In this document: positions 16,037 to 25,326 of the stretch, piece after piece
How the letters are laid out: the number at the start of each line of letters is the position of its first letter
Numbering within the stretch: the first letter of the stretch is position 1
Assembly: GCF_030816915.1 (NCBI RefSeq)
Contig: NZ_JAUSYN010000002.1
Coordinates: 1,215,501-1,279,500 of the forward strand
Direction: 5' to 3'
DNA: 64,000 nt
Source of the DNA: Streptomyces sp. B3I8
GTDB lineage: Bacteria > Actinomycetota > Actinomycetes > Streptomycetales > Streptomycetaceae
Program-made: the position numbers and the translations under genes
The notes under the pieces: generated by a model
Told to the model about the DNA's origin: nothing
Seen by the model: only the letters and a program-made list of their open reading frames with translations
Databases searched by the model: none

Positions 16037-19000
16037 TCACCGGGCGTTGAAGTACTTGGCCTCCGGGTGGTGGATGACGATGGCATCGGTGGACTGCTCG
16101 GGGTGGAGCTGGAACTCCTCCGAGAGGTGGACGCCGATCCGCTCCGGGCGCAGCAGCTCGGCGATCTTGGCGCGGTCCTCCAGGTCCGGGCAGGCGCCGT
16201 AGCCGAGCGAGAAGCGTGCGCCCCGGTACTTCAGGGCGAACATGTCCTCCATGGCCGCGGGATCCTCTCCGGCGTAGCCGAGTTCGAAGCGGACGCGTGC
16301 GTGCCAGTACTCGGCGAGGGCCTCGGCGAGCTGGACGGACAGTCCGTGCAGTTCGAGGTAGTCGCGGTAGGCGTTGGCCTCGAACAGCTTCGCGGTCTCC
16401 TGGCCGATCCGGGAGCCGATGGTGACGACCTGGAAGCCGACGACGTCGGTCTCCCCGGACTCCTCGGGCCGGAAGAAGTCGGCGAGGCAGAGCCGGCGGC
16501 CGCGGCGCTGGCGCGGGAAGGTGAAGCGGGTCCGCTCGTTGCCGTCGTCGTCCAGGACGATGAGGTCGTCGTCCTTGGACACGCAGGGGAAATAGCCGTA
16601 GACGACGGCCGCTTCGAGCAGGTTGTCGGTCTGGAGCCGGTCGAGGAGGCCGCGCAGCCGGGGCCGGCCCTCGCGCTCCACGAGCTCCTCGTACGTCGGC
16701 CCATCGCCGCCGCGGGCCTGCTTGAGCCCCCACTGGCCCTTGAAGAGGGCGCCCTCGTCGAGCCAGCCCGCGTACTCCTTGAGCTGGATGCCCTTGATGA
16801 CGCGAGTGCCGCGGAAGGGCGGTTCGGGCACGGGGTTGTCGGTGGCGACGTCGGAGCGGACGGCGCCCTCCTCGGGGCGGTCCTCGATCTCGACGGCGGC
16901 CGCGCGCACCCGGCGCTGCCTCAGTTCGGGGAGCTGCGCCCCGGGCACGCCGCGCTTGATGCCGATGAGGGCGTCCATCAGGCGCAGTCCCTCGAAGGCG
17001 TCGCGGGCGTATCGGACCTCGCCCTGGTAGATCTCGTGCAGGTCCTGTTCGACATAGGCCCGGGTCAGCGCGGCGCCGCCGAGGATGACCGGGTAGTCGG
17101 CGGCCAGTCCGCGCTGGTTGAGCTCCTCCAGGTTCTCCTTCATGATCACCGTGGACTTGACGAGCAGTCCGGACATGCCGATGACGTCGGCCTTGTGCTC
17201 GTCGGCGGCCTCCAGGATCGCGGAGACGGGCTGCTTGATGCCGAGGTTGACGACGGTGTAGCCGTTGTTGGACAGGATGATGTCGACGAGGTTCTTGCCG
17301 ATGTCGTGGACGTCGCCGCGGACGGTGGCCAGCACGATGGTGCCCTTGCCGTCGTCGTCGGTCTTCTCCATGTGCGGCTCCAGGTGGGCCACCGCGGTCT
17401 TCATGACCTCGGCGGACTGGAGCACGAACGGCAGCTGCATCTGGCCGGAGCCGAACAGTTCGCCGACGACCTTCATGCCGTCGAGCAGGGTCTCGTTGAC
17501 GATCTCCAGGGCGGGCCGGCTGGTGAGGGCCTCGTCGAGATCGGCCTCCAGGCCGTTCTTCTCGCCGTCGATGATGCGGCGCTTGAGGCGCTCGTCCAGC
17601 GGGAGGGCGGCCAGCTCCTCGGCCTTGCCGGCTTTGAGGGACTTGGCGGTGGCGCCCTCGAAGAGCTGCATGAGCTTCTGCAGCGGGTCGTATCCCTCGC
17701 GGCGGCGGTCGTAGATGAGGTCGAGGGCGGTGGTGATCTCTTCCTCGGTGAAGCGGGCGATGGGGAGGATCTTGGAGGCGTGGACGATCGCGGAGTCCAG
17801 GCCGGCCTTGACGCACTCGTCGAGGAAGACGGAGTTCAGCAGCATGCGGGCGGCCGGGTTGAGGCCGAAGGAGATGTTGGACAGACCGAGGGTGGTCTGC
17901 ACGTCGGGGTGGCGCGCCTTGAGCTGCCGGATGCCCTCGATGGTGGCCAGGCCGTCCTTGCGGGACTCCTCCTGGCCGGTGCAGATGGTGAAGGTCAGAC
18001 AGTCGACGAGGATGTCCTCCTCGTGGATGCCCCAGTTGCCCGTCAGGTCCTCGATCAGGCGTTCGGCGATCTCGACCTTCTTCTCGGCGGTGCGGGCCTG
18101 GCCCACCTCGTCGATGGTCAGGGCGATCAGCGCGGCCCCGTGCTCCTTGGCGAGGGCCGTGACCTTGGCGAAGCGGGAGTCGGGGCCGGCGCCGTCCTCG
18201 TAGTTGACGGAGTTGATGACCGCGCGGCCGCCGAGCTTCTCCAGGCCGGCCCGCAGGACGTCGACCTCGGTGGAGTCCAGGACGATCGGCAGCGTGGAGG
18301 CGGTGGCGAAGCGTCCGGCCAGCTCCCGCATGTCGGCGACGCCGTCGCGGCCCACGTAGTCGACGCAGAGGTCGAGCATGTGGGCGCCCTCGCGGATCTG
18401 GTCGCGGGCCATCTCCACGCAGTCGTCCCAGCGGGCCTCCAGCATGGCCTCGCGGAACTTCTTCGAGCCGTTGGCGTTGGTGCGCTCGCCGATGGCGAGG
18501 TAGGCGGTGTCCTGGCGGAACGGGACGGTCTGGTAGAGGGAGGCGGCACCGGGCTCCGGCTGCGGGCTGCGCTCGGCCGGGGTGGTCTCCCGGACCCGCT
18601 CGACGACCTTGCGCAGGTGCTCGGGGGTGGTGCCGCAGCAGCCGCCGACCAGGGACAGACCGTAGTCGTGGACGAAGGTCTCCTGCGCGTCGGCGAGGCC
18701 CTCGGCGTCGAGCGGGAAGTGCGCGCCGTCCTTGGTGAGCACCGGCAGACCCGCGTTCGGCATGCACAGCAGCGGGATGCGAGAGTGCCGGGTGAGGTAG
18801 CGCAGGTGCTCGCTCATCTCGGCCGGGCCGGTCGAGCAGTTCAAGCCGATCATGTCGATGCCGAGCGGCTCCAGCGCGGTGAGCGCGGCGCCGATCTCGG
18901 AGCCGAGCAGCATGGTGCCGGTGGTCTCGAACGCCATGGAGACCAGCAGCGGCACCTCGGTGCCGGTGGCCGCCATGGCGCGGCGGGCGCCGAGGACGGA

Positions 19001-19591
19001 GGCCTTGGTCTGCAGCAGGTCCTGGGTGGTCTCGACGATCAGGGCGTCGGCGCCGCCGGCCAGCAGGCCCTCGGCGTTGGCCTGGTAGCCGTCGCGGATG
19101 GTGGTGTAGCCGACGTGGCCGAGGGTGGGCAGCTTGGTGCCGGGACCCATCGAGCCGAGCACCCAGCGCTGGCGTCCGTCGCGGGCGCCGTACTCGTCGG
19201 CGACCTCGCGGGCGATGCGGGCGCCGGCCTCGGAGAGCTCGTGCACCCGGTCGGCGATCTCGTACTCGGAGGCCGCGGTGTGGTTGGCGCCGAAGGTGTT
19301 GGTCTCGACGCAGTCGACGCCGACGGAGAAGTAGGCGTCGTGGACGGAGCGGACGATGTCCGGGCGGGTGACGCTGAGGACCTCGTTGCAGCCCTCCAGG
19401 CCCTGGAAGTCCTCCAGCGTCGGATCCTGGGCCTGGAGCATCGTGCCCATCGCGCCGTCGGCCACCACGACCCGGGTGGCGAGCGCCTCGCGGAGGGCGT
19501 CGGTGCGGGCCCGGGTGCCGGTGGCGGCGGGGGTGTCCCCACGGCCCTCGGAAGGGGCGGGCGAAGCGGAGGGGTTCGGCGACGAGGCCAT
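16037..19591 (-). CDS. metH: Cobalamin-dependent methionine synthase MetH
   Basis: A 1184-residue enzyme that moves the methyl group of methyltetrahydrofolate through cobalamin to homocysteine. Order: homocysteine domain (about 30-345) with zinc cysteines in MIGLNCSTGP and LVGGCCGTTPEH, pterin domain (about 365-640) starting AIGERTNANGSKKF, cap and B12-binding domain with RGDVHDIGKN (cobalamin-ligating His), then the C-terminal AdoMet reactivation domain ending IHHPEAKYFNAR. All four modules are present. ATG at 19591 follows GGGAGC. I saw no convincing SAH, SAM or B12 riboswitch in the 290 bp before it. Confidence 0.96.
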   Translation of the reverse strand: MASSPNPSASPAPSEGRGDTPAATGTRARTDALREALATRVVVADGAMGTMLQAQDPTLEDFQGLEGCNEVLSVTRPDIVRSVHDAYFSVGVDCVETNTFGANHTAASEYEIADRVHELSEAGARIAREVADEYGARDGRQRWVLGSMGPGTKLPTLGHVGYTTIRDGYQANAEGLLAGGADALIVETTQDLLQTKASVLGARRAMAATGTEVPLLVSMAFETTGTMLLGSEIGAALTALEPLGIDMIGLNCSTGPAEMSEHLRYLTRHSRIPLLCMPNAGLPVLTKDGAHFPLDAEGLADAQETFVHDYGLSLVGGCCGTTPEHLRKVVERVRETTPAERSPQPEPGAASLYQTVPFRQDTAYLAIGERTNANGSKKFREAMLEARWDDCVEMARDQIREGAHMLDLCVDYVGRDGVADMRELAGRFATASTLPIVLDSTEVDVLRAGLEKLGGRAVINSVNYEDGAGPDSRFAKVTALAKEHGAALIALTIDEVGQARTAEKKVEIAERLIEDLTGNWGIHEEDILVDCLTFTICTGQEESRKDGLATIEGIRQLKARHPDVQTTLGLSNISFGLNPAARMLLNSVFLDECVKAGLDSAIVHASKILPIARFTEEEITTALDLIYDRRREGYDPLQKLMQLFEGATAKSLKAGKAEELAALPLDERLKRRIIDGEKNGLEADLDEALTSRPALEIVNETLLDGMKVVGELFGSGQMQLPFVLQSAEVMKTAVAHLEPHMEKTDDDGKGTIVLATVRGDVHDIGKNLVDIILSNNGYTVVNLGIKQPVSAILEAADEHKADVIGMSGLLVKSTVIMKENLEELNQRGLAADYPVILGGAALTRAYVEQDLHEIYQGEVRYARDAFEGLRLMDALIGIKRGVPGAQLPELRQRRVRAAAVEIEDRPEEGAVRSDVATDNPVPEPPFRGTRVIKGIQLKEYAGWLDEGALFKGQWGLKQARGGDGPTYEELVEREGRPRLRGLLDRLQTDNLLEAAVVYGYFPCVSKDDDLIVLDDDGNERTRFTFPRQRRGRRLCLADFFRPEESGETDVVGFQVVTIGSRIGQETAKLFEANAYRDYLELHGLSVQLAEALAEYWHARVRFELGYAGEDPAAMEDMFALKYRGARFSLGYGACPDLEDRAKIAELLRPERIGVHLSEEFQLHPEQSTDAIVIHHPEAKYFNAR

Positions 19592-19783
19592 GGAAGATGC
19601 TCCCTGGAGTGCGACGGCTGTCGGCTTTGCGTCTTCCCGCGGAAGGCGCACCCGGTCAGGGTAGCCCTCGGCACGCCGTACGGTCAGGGGCGTCCACGAG
19701 GCGGACGGGGTGCCCCGGGGGTGTCGGGTGCGGCATTCGGGCGGTTCACGGCCGGAAATCGCCGTGCCCGCCCATTGGCGGGA

Positions 19784-19816
19784 GGTCGACAAGGACCGGT
19801 AGTGTTCGACAATGCC
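19784..19816 (+). promoter_or_regulatory. Candidate GylR operators upstream of gylR
   Basis: Two related words in tandem: GGTCGACAAGGACC (19784-19797) and GTTCGACAATGCC (19804-19816). The second word recurs exactly, inverted, in front of glpF (20949-20961). They lie 70-100 bp before the gylR start. IclR-type regulators commonly bind in such leader regions. Assignment to GylR is inference from this recurrence and from known autoregulation of the glycerol system. Confidence 0.55.
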
Positions 19817-19885
19817 GAACGCGGGGGTCGAGCCTCGACGCGGCCGGCAGTCCGGTGGTCGAAGAGGACGGAGGGCAGGACGGCG

Positions 19886-20650
19886 ATGGCACGGAACATC
19901 CAGTCGCTCGAGCGGGCGGCCGCGATGCTGCGGCTGCTCGCGGGCGGCGAGCGACGGCTCGGTCTGTCGGACATCGCCTCCTCCCTGGGCCTGGCCAAGG
20001 GCACGGCCCACGGCATACTGCGCACGCTCCAGCAGGAGGGCTTCGTCGAACAGGACGACGCCTCGGGGCGCTATCAGCTCGGCGCCGAACTGCTGCGCCT
20101 GGGCACGACCTACCTCGACGTGCACGAACTGCGGGCCCGGGCCCTGGTCTGGACCGACGACCTGGCCCGCTCCAGCGGGGAGAGCGTCTACCTGGGCGTG
20201 CTGCACCAGCAGGGTGTGCTGATCGTGCACCACGTGTTCCGGCCCGACGACAGCCGGCAGGTGCTGGAGATCGGCGCCATGCAGCCCCTGCACTCCACGG
20301 CCCTGGGCAAGGTGCTCTCCGCCTACGACCCCGTGGCGCACAGCGAGGCGCTGGAGGCGGACCGCAAGGCGTTCACGGACCGGACGATCAGCGACCTCGA
20401 GCGGTTCGAGGAGGTCCTGGACCTCACGCGGGCGCGGGGGTACGCGGCGGACGTCGAGGAGACCTGGGAGGGTGTCGCGTCGATCGCCGCGCCCATTCAT
20501 GACCGGCGGCGGATGCCGGTCGGCGCCGTGGGGATCACCGGGGCGGTGGAACGGCTGTGCTCCGAGGGTGAGGTGCGGGGGGAGTTGATCGCGGCGGTGC
20601 GGGACTGTGCGCGGGCGGTCTCTCGTGACCTGGGGGCCAGTCGGTTCTGA
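19886..20650 (+). CDS. gylR: IclR-family glycerol regulator GylR
   Basis: A 254-residue IclR-type repressor, the length known for GylR of S. coelicolor. The winged HTH spans about residues 8-65 (SLERAAAMLRLLAGGERRLG, then SDIASSLGLAKGTAHGILRT). The C-terminal GAF-like effector domain contains the family segments LHSTALGKVLSA and GVASIAAPIHD. It stands just upstream of glpF-glpK-glpD on the same strand, as in the known gyl regulon, where glycerol-3-phosphate is the reported inducer. ATG at 19886 gives the MARNIQSLERA start. Confidence 0.93.
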   Translation: MARNIQSLERAAAMLRLLAGGERRLGLSDIASSLGLAKGTAHGILRTLQQEGFVEQDDASGRYQLGAELLRLGTTYLDVHELRARALVWTDDLARSSGESVYLGVLHQQGVLIVHHVFRPDDSRQVLEIGAMQPLHSTALGKVLSAYDPVAHSEALEADRKAFTDRTISDLERFEEVLDLTRARGYAADVEETWEGVASIAAPIHDRRRMPVGAVGITGAVERLCSEGEVRGELIAAVRDCARAVSRDLGASRF

Positions 20651-20788
20651 CGGCCGGCGACTCCTGAGCGGTTCTGACGGCTCTTCTTCCGCCTCCGCCG
20701 CCCCTTCCCGTCCCGGACCGTCCCCGGGAGCCCCGGACCCCCGAAAAGATCGCGGGTCGCCGGCCTCCCGAAAGATCGCGCCCACGCA

Positions 20789-20813
20789 GCGGAGCCGCGT
20801 ATCGGCACAGCCC
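20789..20813 (+). repeat. 25-base intergenic repeat, copy 1
   Basis: This word starts GCGGAGCCGCGTATCGGC and is identical over 25 bases to 36953-36977. Both copies lie in the 3' region of a plus-strand gene (gylR here). Function unknown. Confidence 0.7.
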
Positions 20814-20948
20814 CGCGTCCCTCTGTGCGCAGTGTTCCCCGCGCCCCTTCTCGCCCCGCTCCCTCCCCTGCCGCGATAACGATCGCGCTTTCGACAACCG
20901 GACTCTTGACGTGCCGCGCACCCGGGACAAGACTCGCGTCCACCGGTC

Positions 20949-20997
20949 GGCATTGTCGAACACATACCGGCATTACGCGTTACAGTGTGACAATGCC
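20949..20997 (+). promoter_or_regulatory. Candidate GylR operators upstream of glpF
   Basis: GGCATTGTCGAAC (20949-20961) is the exact reverse complement of the word before gylR. GTGTGACAATGCC (20985-20997) matches it at 11 of 13 bases in the other orientation. The two half-elements face each other about 36 bp apart centre to centre, about 90-140 bp before the glpF start. Confidence 0.6.
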
Positions 20998-21088
20998 ATG
21001 GGCCGGCACCGCCCTCACCCCGAGGGCGCGGACCACCGGAGGGACCCGGGGTTCGCCTTCCCCTGGACGAAGGACAAAGGAGTCGCGG

Positions 21089-21883
21089 GTGTCCAGCTCC
21101 GACATCTTCATCGGCGAGACCATCGGTACCGCCATACTCATCCTGCTCGGTGCCGGCGTCTGTGCCGCCGTCACCCTCAAGGCCTCCAAGGCCCGCAACG
21201 CCGGCTGGCTCGCCATCTCGTTCGGATGGGGCTTCGCGGTACTGACCGCCGTCTACATCTCCGCTCCGCTCTCCGGCGCCCACCTCAACCCGGCAGTCAC
21301 CCTCGCCATCGCGATCAAGGACCACGACTTCAGCGACCTCCCGGTCTACTGGGGCGGACAGCTCCTCGGCGCCATGATCGGCGCCGCCCTCGCCTGGGTC
21401 GCCTACTACGGCCAGTTCCACGCGCACCTCACCGACCGCGAGATCGTCGGCGGCCCGGGGGCGCAGGACACGCGGGCCAAGGCCGTCGAGGCGCAGGAGA
21501 CGCAGGCCGGCCCGGTCCTCGGCGTCTTCTCCACCGGTCCCGAGATCCGCAACGCGGCGCTGAACGTCGCCACCGAGGTCATCGGCACCTTCGTGCTCTG
21601 CCTCGCCGTCCTCACCCAGGGACTGAACGGCGACGGCAAGGGACTGGGCACCCTGGGCGCGCTGATCACGGCCCTGGTGGTGGTCTCCATCGGCCTGTCT
21701 CTCGGCGGCCCCACGGGGTACGCGATCAACCCGGCCCGCGACCTCGGTCCCCGCATCGTCCACGCCCTGCTCCCCCTCCCCAACAAGGGCGGCTCCGACT
21801 GGAGCTACGCCTGGATCCCGGTGGTCGGTCCGCTGATCGGCGGCGCGATCGCTGCGGGCGTCTACAACGTCGCCTTTGCTTAG
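21089..21883 (+). CDS. glpF: Glycerol uptake facilitator GlpF
   Basis: A 264-residue aquaglyceroporin. Its two half-helix signatures are NPAV (67-70) and NPARDLGP (214-221). The Asp after the second NPAR is typical of glycerol channels rather than water-only aquaporins. Six transmembrane helices alternate with a cytoplasmic loop rich in Gln, Ala and Glu (about 117-143) that is longer than in E. coli. GTG at 21089 has AAAGGAG six bases upstream. It is the first gene of glpF-glpK-glpD. The glpK start is 54 bp downstream. Confidence 0.95.
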   Translation: MSSSDIFIGETIGTAILILLGAGVCAAVTLKASKARNAGWLAISFGWGFAVLTAVYISAPLSGAHLNPAVTLAIAIKDHDFSDLPVYWGGQLLGAMIGAALAWVAYYGQFHAHLTDREIVGGPGAQDTRAKAVEAQETQAGPVLGVFSTGPEIRNAALNVATEVIGTFVLCLAVLTQGLNGDGKGLGTLGALITALVVVSIGLSLGGPTGYAINPARDLGPRIVHALLPLPNKGGSDWSYAWIPVVGPLIGGAIAAGVYNVAFA

Positions 21884-21937
21884 AGGACACCCGGAAAAGC
21901 GCATCTCACGGAACCCACGCAACTCCAGGAGCACACA

Positions 21938-23476
21938 GTGACCGACGCACACACCACCGGGCCGTTCATCGCCGCCATCGACCAGGGCACGACCTCCTCG
22001 CGCTGCATCGTCTTCGACCGGGACGGCCGCATCGTCTCCGTCGACCAGAAGGAGCACGAGCAGATCTTCCCCAAGCCGGGCTGGGTCGAACACGACGCCA
22101 CGGAGATCTGGACCAACGTCCAGGAGGTCGTCGCCGGAGCCGTCGAGAAGGCGGGCATCACCCGGGACGACATCAAGGCCATCGGCATCACCAACCAGCG
22201 CGAGACCACCGTGCTGTGGGACCGGAACACCGGTGAGCCGGTCCACAACGCGATCGTCTGGCAGGACACCCGCACCGACGCGCTGTGCCGGGAGCTCGGC
22301 CGCAACGTCGGTCAGGACCGCTTCCGCCGCGAGACCGGTCTCCCGCTGGCGTCCTACTTCGCCGGCCCCAAGGCCCGCTGGCTGCTCGACCACGTCGACG
22401 GCCTCAAGGAGCGCGCAGAACGCGGAGACATCCTCTTCGGTACGATGGATTCCTGGGTCATCTGGAACCTGACCGGCGGTGCCGACGGCGGCCGGCACGT
22501 CACGGACGTCACCAACGCCTCCCGCACTCTGCTGATGAACCTGCACACCATGGCGTGGGACGAGAAGATCGCCGAGTCCATCGGCGTTCCGACGGCGATG
22601 CTGCCCGAGATCCGCTCCTCCGCCGAGGTCTACGGCGAGATCAAGGGCGGCAGGCTCGGTGATCTGCTCGGCGGCATCCCCGTCGCCTCCGCGCTCGGCG
22701 ACCAGCAGGCGGCCCTGTTCGGACAGACCTGTTTCGCCGAGGGCGAGACGAAGTCCACCTACGGCACCGGCACCTTCATGGTGATGAACACCGGCGACAA
22801 GCTGATCAACTCCTACAGCGGCCTGCTGACCACCGTCGGTTACAAGATCGGCGACCAGAAGACGGTGTACGCCCTGGAGGGTTCGATCGCCGTCACAGGC
22901 TCCCTGGTGCAGTGGATGCGCGACCAGATGGGCCTGATCTCCACCGCCGCCGAGATCGAGACCCTCGCGCTGACCGTCGAGGACAACGGCGGCGCCTACT
23001 TCGTACCGGCCTTCTCCGGCCTGTTCGCCCCGTACTGGCGCTCCGACGCCCGCGGTGTGATCGCCGGCCTGACCCGGTACGTCACCAAGGCGCACCTCGC
23101 GCGCGCCGTCCTGGAGGCCACCGCCTGGCAGACGCGGGAGATCGCCGACGCCATGACCAAGGACTCGGGCGTGGAGCTCACCGCGCTCAAGGTCGACGGC
23201 GGCATGACCTCCAACAACCTGCTGATGCAGTACCTCGCCGACGTGCTGGACGCGCCCGTGGTGCGCCCGATGGTCGCCGAGACCACCTGCCTCGGCGCCG
23301 CCTACGCCGCCGGCCTGGCCGTCGGCTTCTGGAACAGCACCGACGACCTGCGCGCCAACTGGCGCCGGGCCGCCGAGTGGACCCCGAACATGGACGCGGA
23401 CACCCGCGACCGTGAGTACAAGAACTGGCTCAAGGCCGTCGAGCGGACCATGGGCTGGCTCGAGGACGAGGAGTAA
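21938..23476 (+). CDS. glpK: Glycerol kinase GlpK
   Basis: A 512-residue FGGY-family kinase making sn-glycerol-3-phosphate from glycerol and ATP. The phosphate-1 motif DQGTTSSR (15-22) is followed by NQRET and IVWQDTR for glycerol binding, the [15 protein letters not shown] segment, the [10 protein letters not shown] segment and the adenosine motif VDGGMTSNN. It lies between glpF and glpD in an operon. CCAGGAG precedes the GTG at 21938. No regulatory IIA-Glc site can be inferred with confidence. Confidence 0.97.
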   Translation: MTDAHTTGPFIAAIDQGTTSSRCIVFDRDGRIVSVDQKEHEQIFPKPGWVEHDATEIWTNVQEVVAGAVEKAGITRDDIKAIGITNQRETTVLWDRNTGEPVHNAIVWQDTRTDALCRELGRNVGQDRFRRETGLPLASYFAGPKARWLLDHVDGLKERAERGDILFGTMDSWVIWNLTGGADGGRHVTDVTNASRTLLMNLHTMAWDEKIAESIGVPTAMLPEIRSSAEVYGEIKGGRLGDLLGGIPVASALGDQQAALFGQTCFAEGETKSTYGTGTFMVMNTGDKLINSYSGLLTTVGYKIGDQKTVYALEGSIAVTGSLVQWMRDQMGLISTAAEIETLALTVEDNGGAYFVPAFSGLFAPYWRSDARGVIAGLTRYVTKAHLARAVLEATAWQTREIADAMTKDSGVELTALKVDGGMTSNNLLMQYLADVLDAPVVRPMVAETTCLGAAYAAGLAVGFWNSTDDLRANWRRAAEWTPNMDADTRDREYKNWLKAVERTMGWLEDEE

Positions 23477-23485
23477 GTAGCAGCC

Positions 23486-25102
23486 ATGACCAGTCAGTCC
23501 ACCCTGCAGTCCGTGCCTGCCCTCGGTACGCACCCGGCCACCGGCACGGGTCCGAGCCGGGCGGAGACCCGGGAGCAGCTCTCCAAGGCGACGTACGACC
23601 TTCTCGTGATCGGCGGCGGCATCCTGGGCATCTCCACCGCCTGGCACGCCGCGCAGTCCGGGCTCAGGGTGGCACTGGTCGACGCCGGCGACTTCGCCGG
23701 TGCCACCTCCTCCGCCTCCTCCAAGCTTCTCCACGGCGGTCTGCGCTATCTGCAGACCGGCGCGGTGAAGCTGGTGGCGGAGAACCACTTCGAGCGCCGC
23801 GCCGTCTCCCGCCAGGTGGCCCCCCACCTGGCCAACCCGCTCACGTTCTACCTCCCCGTGTACAAGGGCGGGCCGCACGGCGCGGCCAAGCTCGGGGCGG
23901 GCGTCTTCGCCTACTCCGCGCTCTCCGCGTTCGGCGACGGCGTGGGCCACCTGCTCAGCCCGGCCAAGGCCGCGCAGGACGTGCCCGAGCTGCGCACGGA
24001 GAACCTCAAGGCCGTCGCCGTCTACGGGGACGACCAGATGAACGACGCGCGGATGGCGCTGATGACGGTCCGCGCGGCCGTCGACGCCGGCGCCGTCGTC
24101 CTCAACCACGCCGAGGTGACCGGACTGCGCTTCACCCGGGGCCGGGTCACCGGTGCCGAGCTGAAGGACCGGCTCTCCGGCCACGAGTTCGGCACCGACG
24201 CGCGGCTGGTGCTCAATGCCACCGGCCCCTGGGTGGACCACCTGCGGCGGATGGAGGACGCCGGTGCGGCGCCGTCCATCCGGCTGTCCAAGGGCGCGCA
24301 CCTGGTGCTCAAGCGCACCGCCCCGTGGAAGGCCGCGCTCGCCACCCCCATCGACAAGTACCGCATCACCTTCGCCCTCCCCTGGGAGGACATGCTGCTG
24401 CTCGGCACCACCGACGAGAGTTACGAGGGCGATCCGGGCGAGGTCGCCGTCAACGAGAAGGACATCGCGCAGATCCTGGACGAGGCCGCGTTCTCCGTCC
24501 GCGACCAGCAGCTCGACCGTGACCTCATCACCTACTCCTTCGCCGGTCTGCGGGTGCTGCCGGGCGGCCCCGGCGACACCGCGAAGGCCAAGCGGGAGAC
24601 GGTGGTCACCGAGGGCCGGGGCGGCATGCTGTCCGTCGCGGGCGGCAAGTGGACGACGTTCCGGCACATCGGCCGCACGGTGATGAAGAAGCTGGAGGCC
24701 CTGCCCGGCCGCCCGCTGGGCGAGGACTTCGAGCCGATCGCCTCGCTGCCGAAGAAACTGCCGCTGCCCGGCATAGCCAACCCGCGCGCGGTCGCCCACC
24801 GGCTGCTCGTGGACCGGCCGGAGCCCGCCTCCCGGATGGCCCCCGAGACCGCCCGGCACCTGGCCACCCACTACGGCTCGCTGGCCTTCGACATCGCCCG
24901 GCTGGCCAACGAGGACCCGGCGCTGGCCGAGCGGATCCACCCGGACGCGCCCGAGATCTGGGCGCAGGTCGTGTGGGCCCGGGACCACGAGTGGGCCGAG
25001 ACCGAGGACGACGTGCTGCGCCGCCGGACCACCCTGACGATCCGCGGGCTGGCCACGGACGAGATCCGGTCCCGGGTGCGGGAGCTGCTCGACGGCAAGT
25101 GA
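23486..25102 (+). CDS. glpD: Aerobic glycerol-3-phosphate dehydrogenase GlpD
   Basis: A 538-residue flavoprotein that oxidises glycerol-3-phosphate to dihydroxyacetone phosphate and passes electrons to quinone at the membrane. The FAD motif LLVIGGGILGISTAWHAAQS (about 37-56) follows an N-terminal extension. Other family marks are SSKLLHGGLRYLQTG, NATGPWVDHLRR and VAGGKWTTFRHIG. The C-terminal helical domain ends RSRVRELLDGK. It starts 9 bp after the glpK stop, so it is translated from the same message. A hairpin follows 30 bp after its stop. Confidence 0.96.
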   Translation: MTSQSTLQSVPALGTHPATGTGPSRAETREQLSKATYDLLVIGGGILGISTAWHAAQSGLRVALVDAGDFAGATSSASSKLLHGGLRYLQTGAVKLVAENHFERRAVSRQVAPHLANPLTFYLPVYKGGPHGAAKLGAGVFAYSALSAFGDGVGHLLSPAKAAQDVPELRTENLKAVAVYGDDQMNDARMALMTVRAAVDAGAVVLNHAEVTGLRFTRGRVTGAELKDRLSGHEFGTDARLVLNATGPWVDHLRRMEDAGAAPSIRLSKGAHLVLKRTAPWKAALATPIDKYRITFALPWEDMLLLGTTDESYEGDPGEVAVNEKDIAQILDEAAFSVRDQQLDRDLITYSFAGLRVLPGGPGDTAKAKRETVVTEGRGGMLSVAGGKWTTFRHIGRTVMKKLEALPGRPLGEDFEPIASLPKKLPLPGIANPRAVAHRLLVDRPEPASRMAPETARHLATHYGSLAFDIARLANEDPALAERIHPDAPEIWAQVVWARDHEWAETEDDVLRRRTTLTIRGLATDEIRSRVRELLDGK

Positions 25103-25130
25103 CCAAAGTCTCCGGCCCGCTGCCGGGCGG

Positions 25131-25163
25131 CGAGGGGCGGCTCCCGGCGGGGGCCGCCCCTCG
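25131..25163 (+). terminator. Hairpin after glpD
   Basis: CGAGGGGCGGC (25131-25141) pairs perfectly with GCCGCCCCTCG (25153-25163) around an 11-nt loop, just beyond the glpD stop. It ends the glycerol operon and separates it from the PAC2-family gene. Confidence 0.7.
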
Positions 25164-25326
25164 GGCATGGCGGCCGGGGGCGCGGGTACGGGGCGACGAT
25201 CAAGGTGTTCGAGCCCGTCGAACGGGGCAGTCATCCGTTCACTCAGCGGTGCACGGGGCTGCGGTGACGGCGGCACGGGGCCGTAAGGTTGGGGCGTACG
25301 TCAGGCACGTCGGAAGGAGGCGCTGG

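Larger units (their letters stand above)
20651..21088. other. 438-bp glpF leader: 3' repeat then operator region
   Basis: The first part (to about 20830) is C-rich and includes GCCGCCCCTTCCCGTCCCGG, related to the C-rich intergenic repeats elsewhere in the window, and a 25-base word shared with 36953-36977. From about 20880 the composition becomes AT-richer and carries three TCGACAA or GACAATG-like words. This second part is the glpF promoter region. No protein-coding gene is evident. Confidence 0.5.

Noticed and set aside
19592..19803. A SAH, SAM or cobalamin riboswitch before metH
   Set aside because: I looked for the conserved cores (AGG-GCUGCAACGG type, B12 box) and found none that fold convincingly.
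15440..19885. Very long plus-strand frame antisense to metH and fused to gylR
   Set aside because: The gylR protein begins at ATG 19886 with the family N-terminus. The upstream part is antisense to metH and has no recognisable domain.
19592..25276. Extension of the metH frame over gylR, glpF, glpK and glpD
   Set aside because: Methionine synthase domains begin right after ATG 19591. The upstream stretch is the shadow of plus-strand genes.
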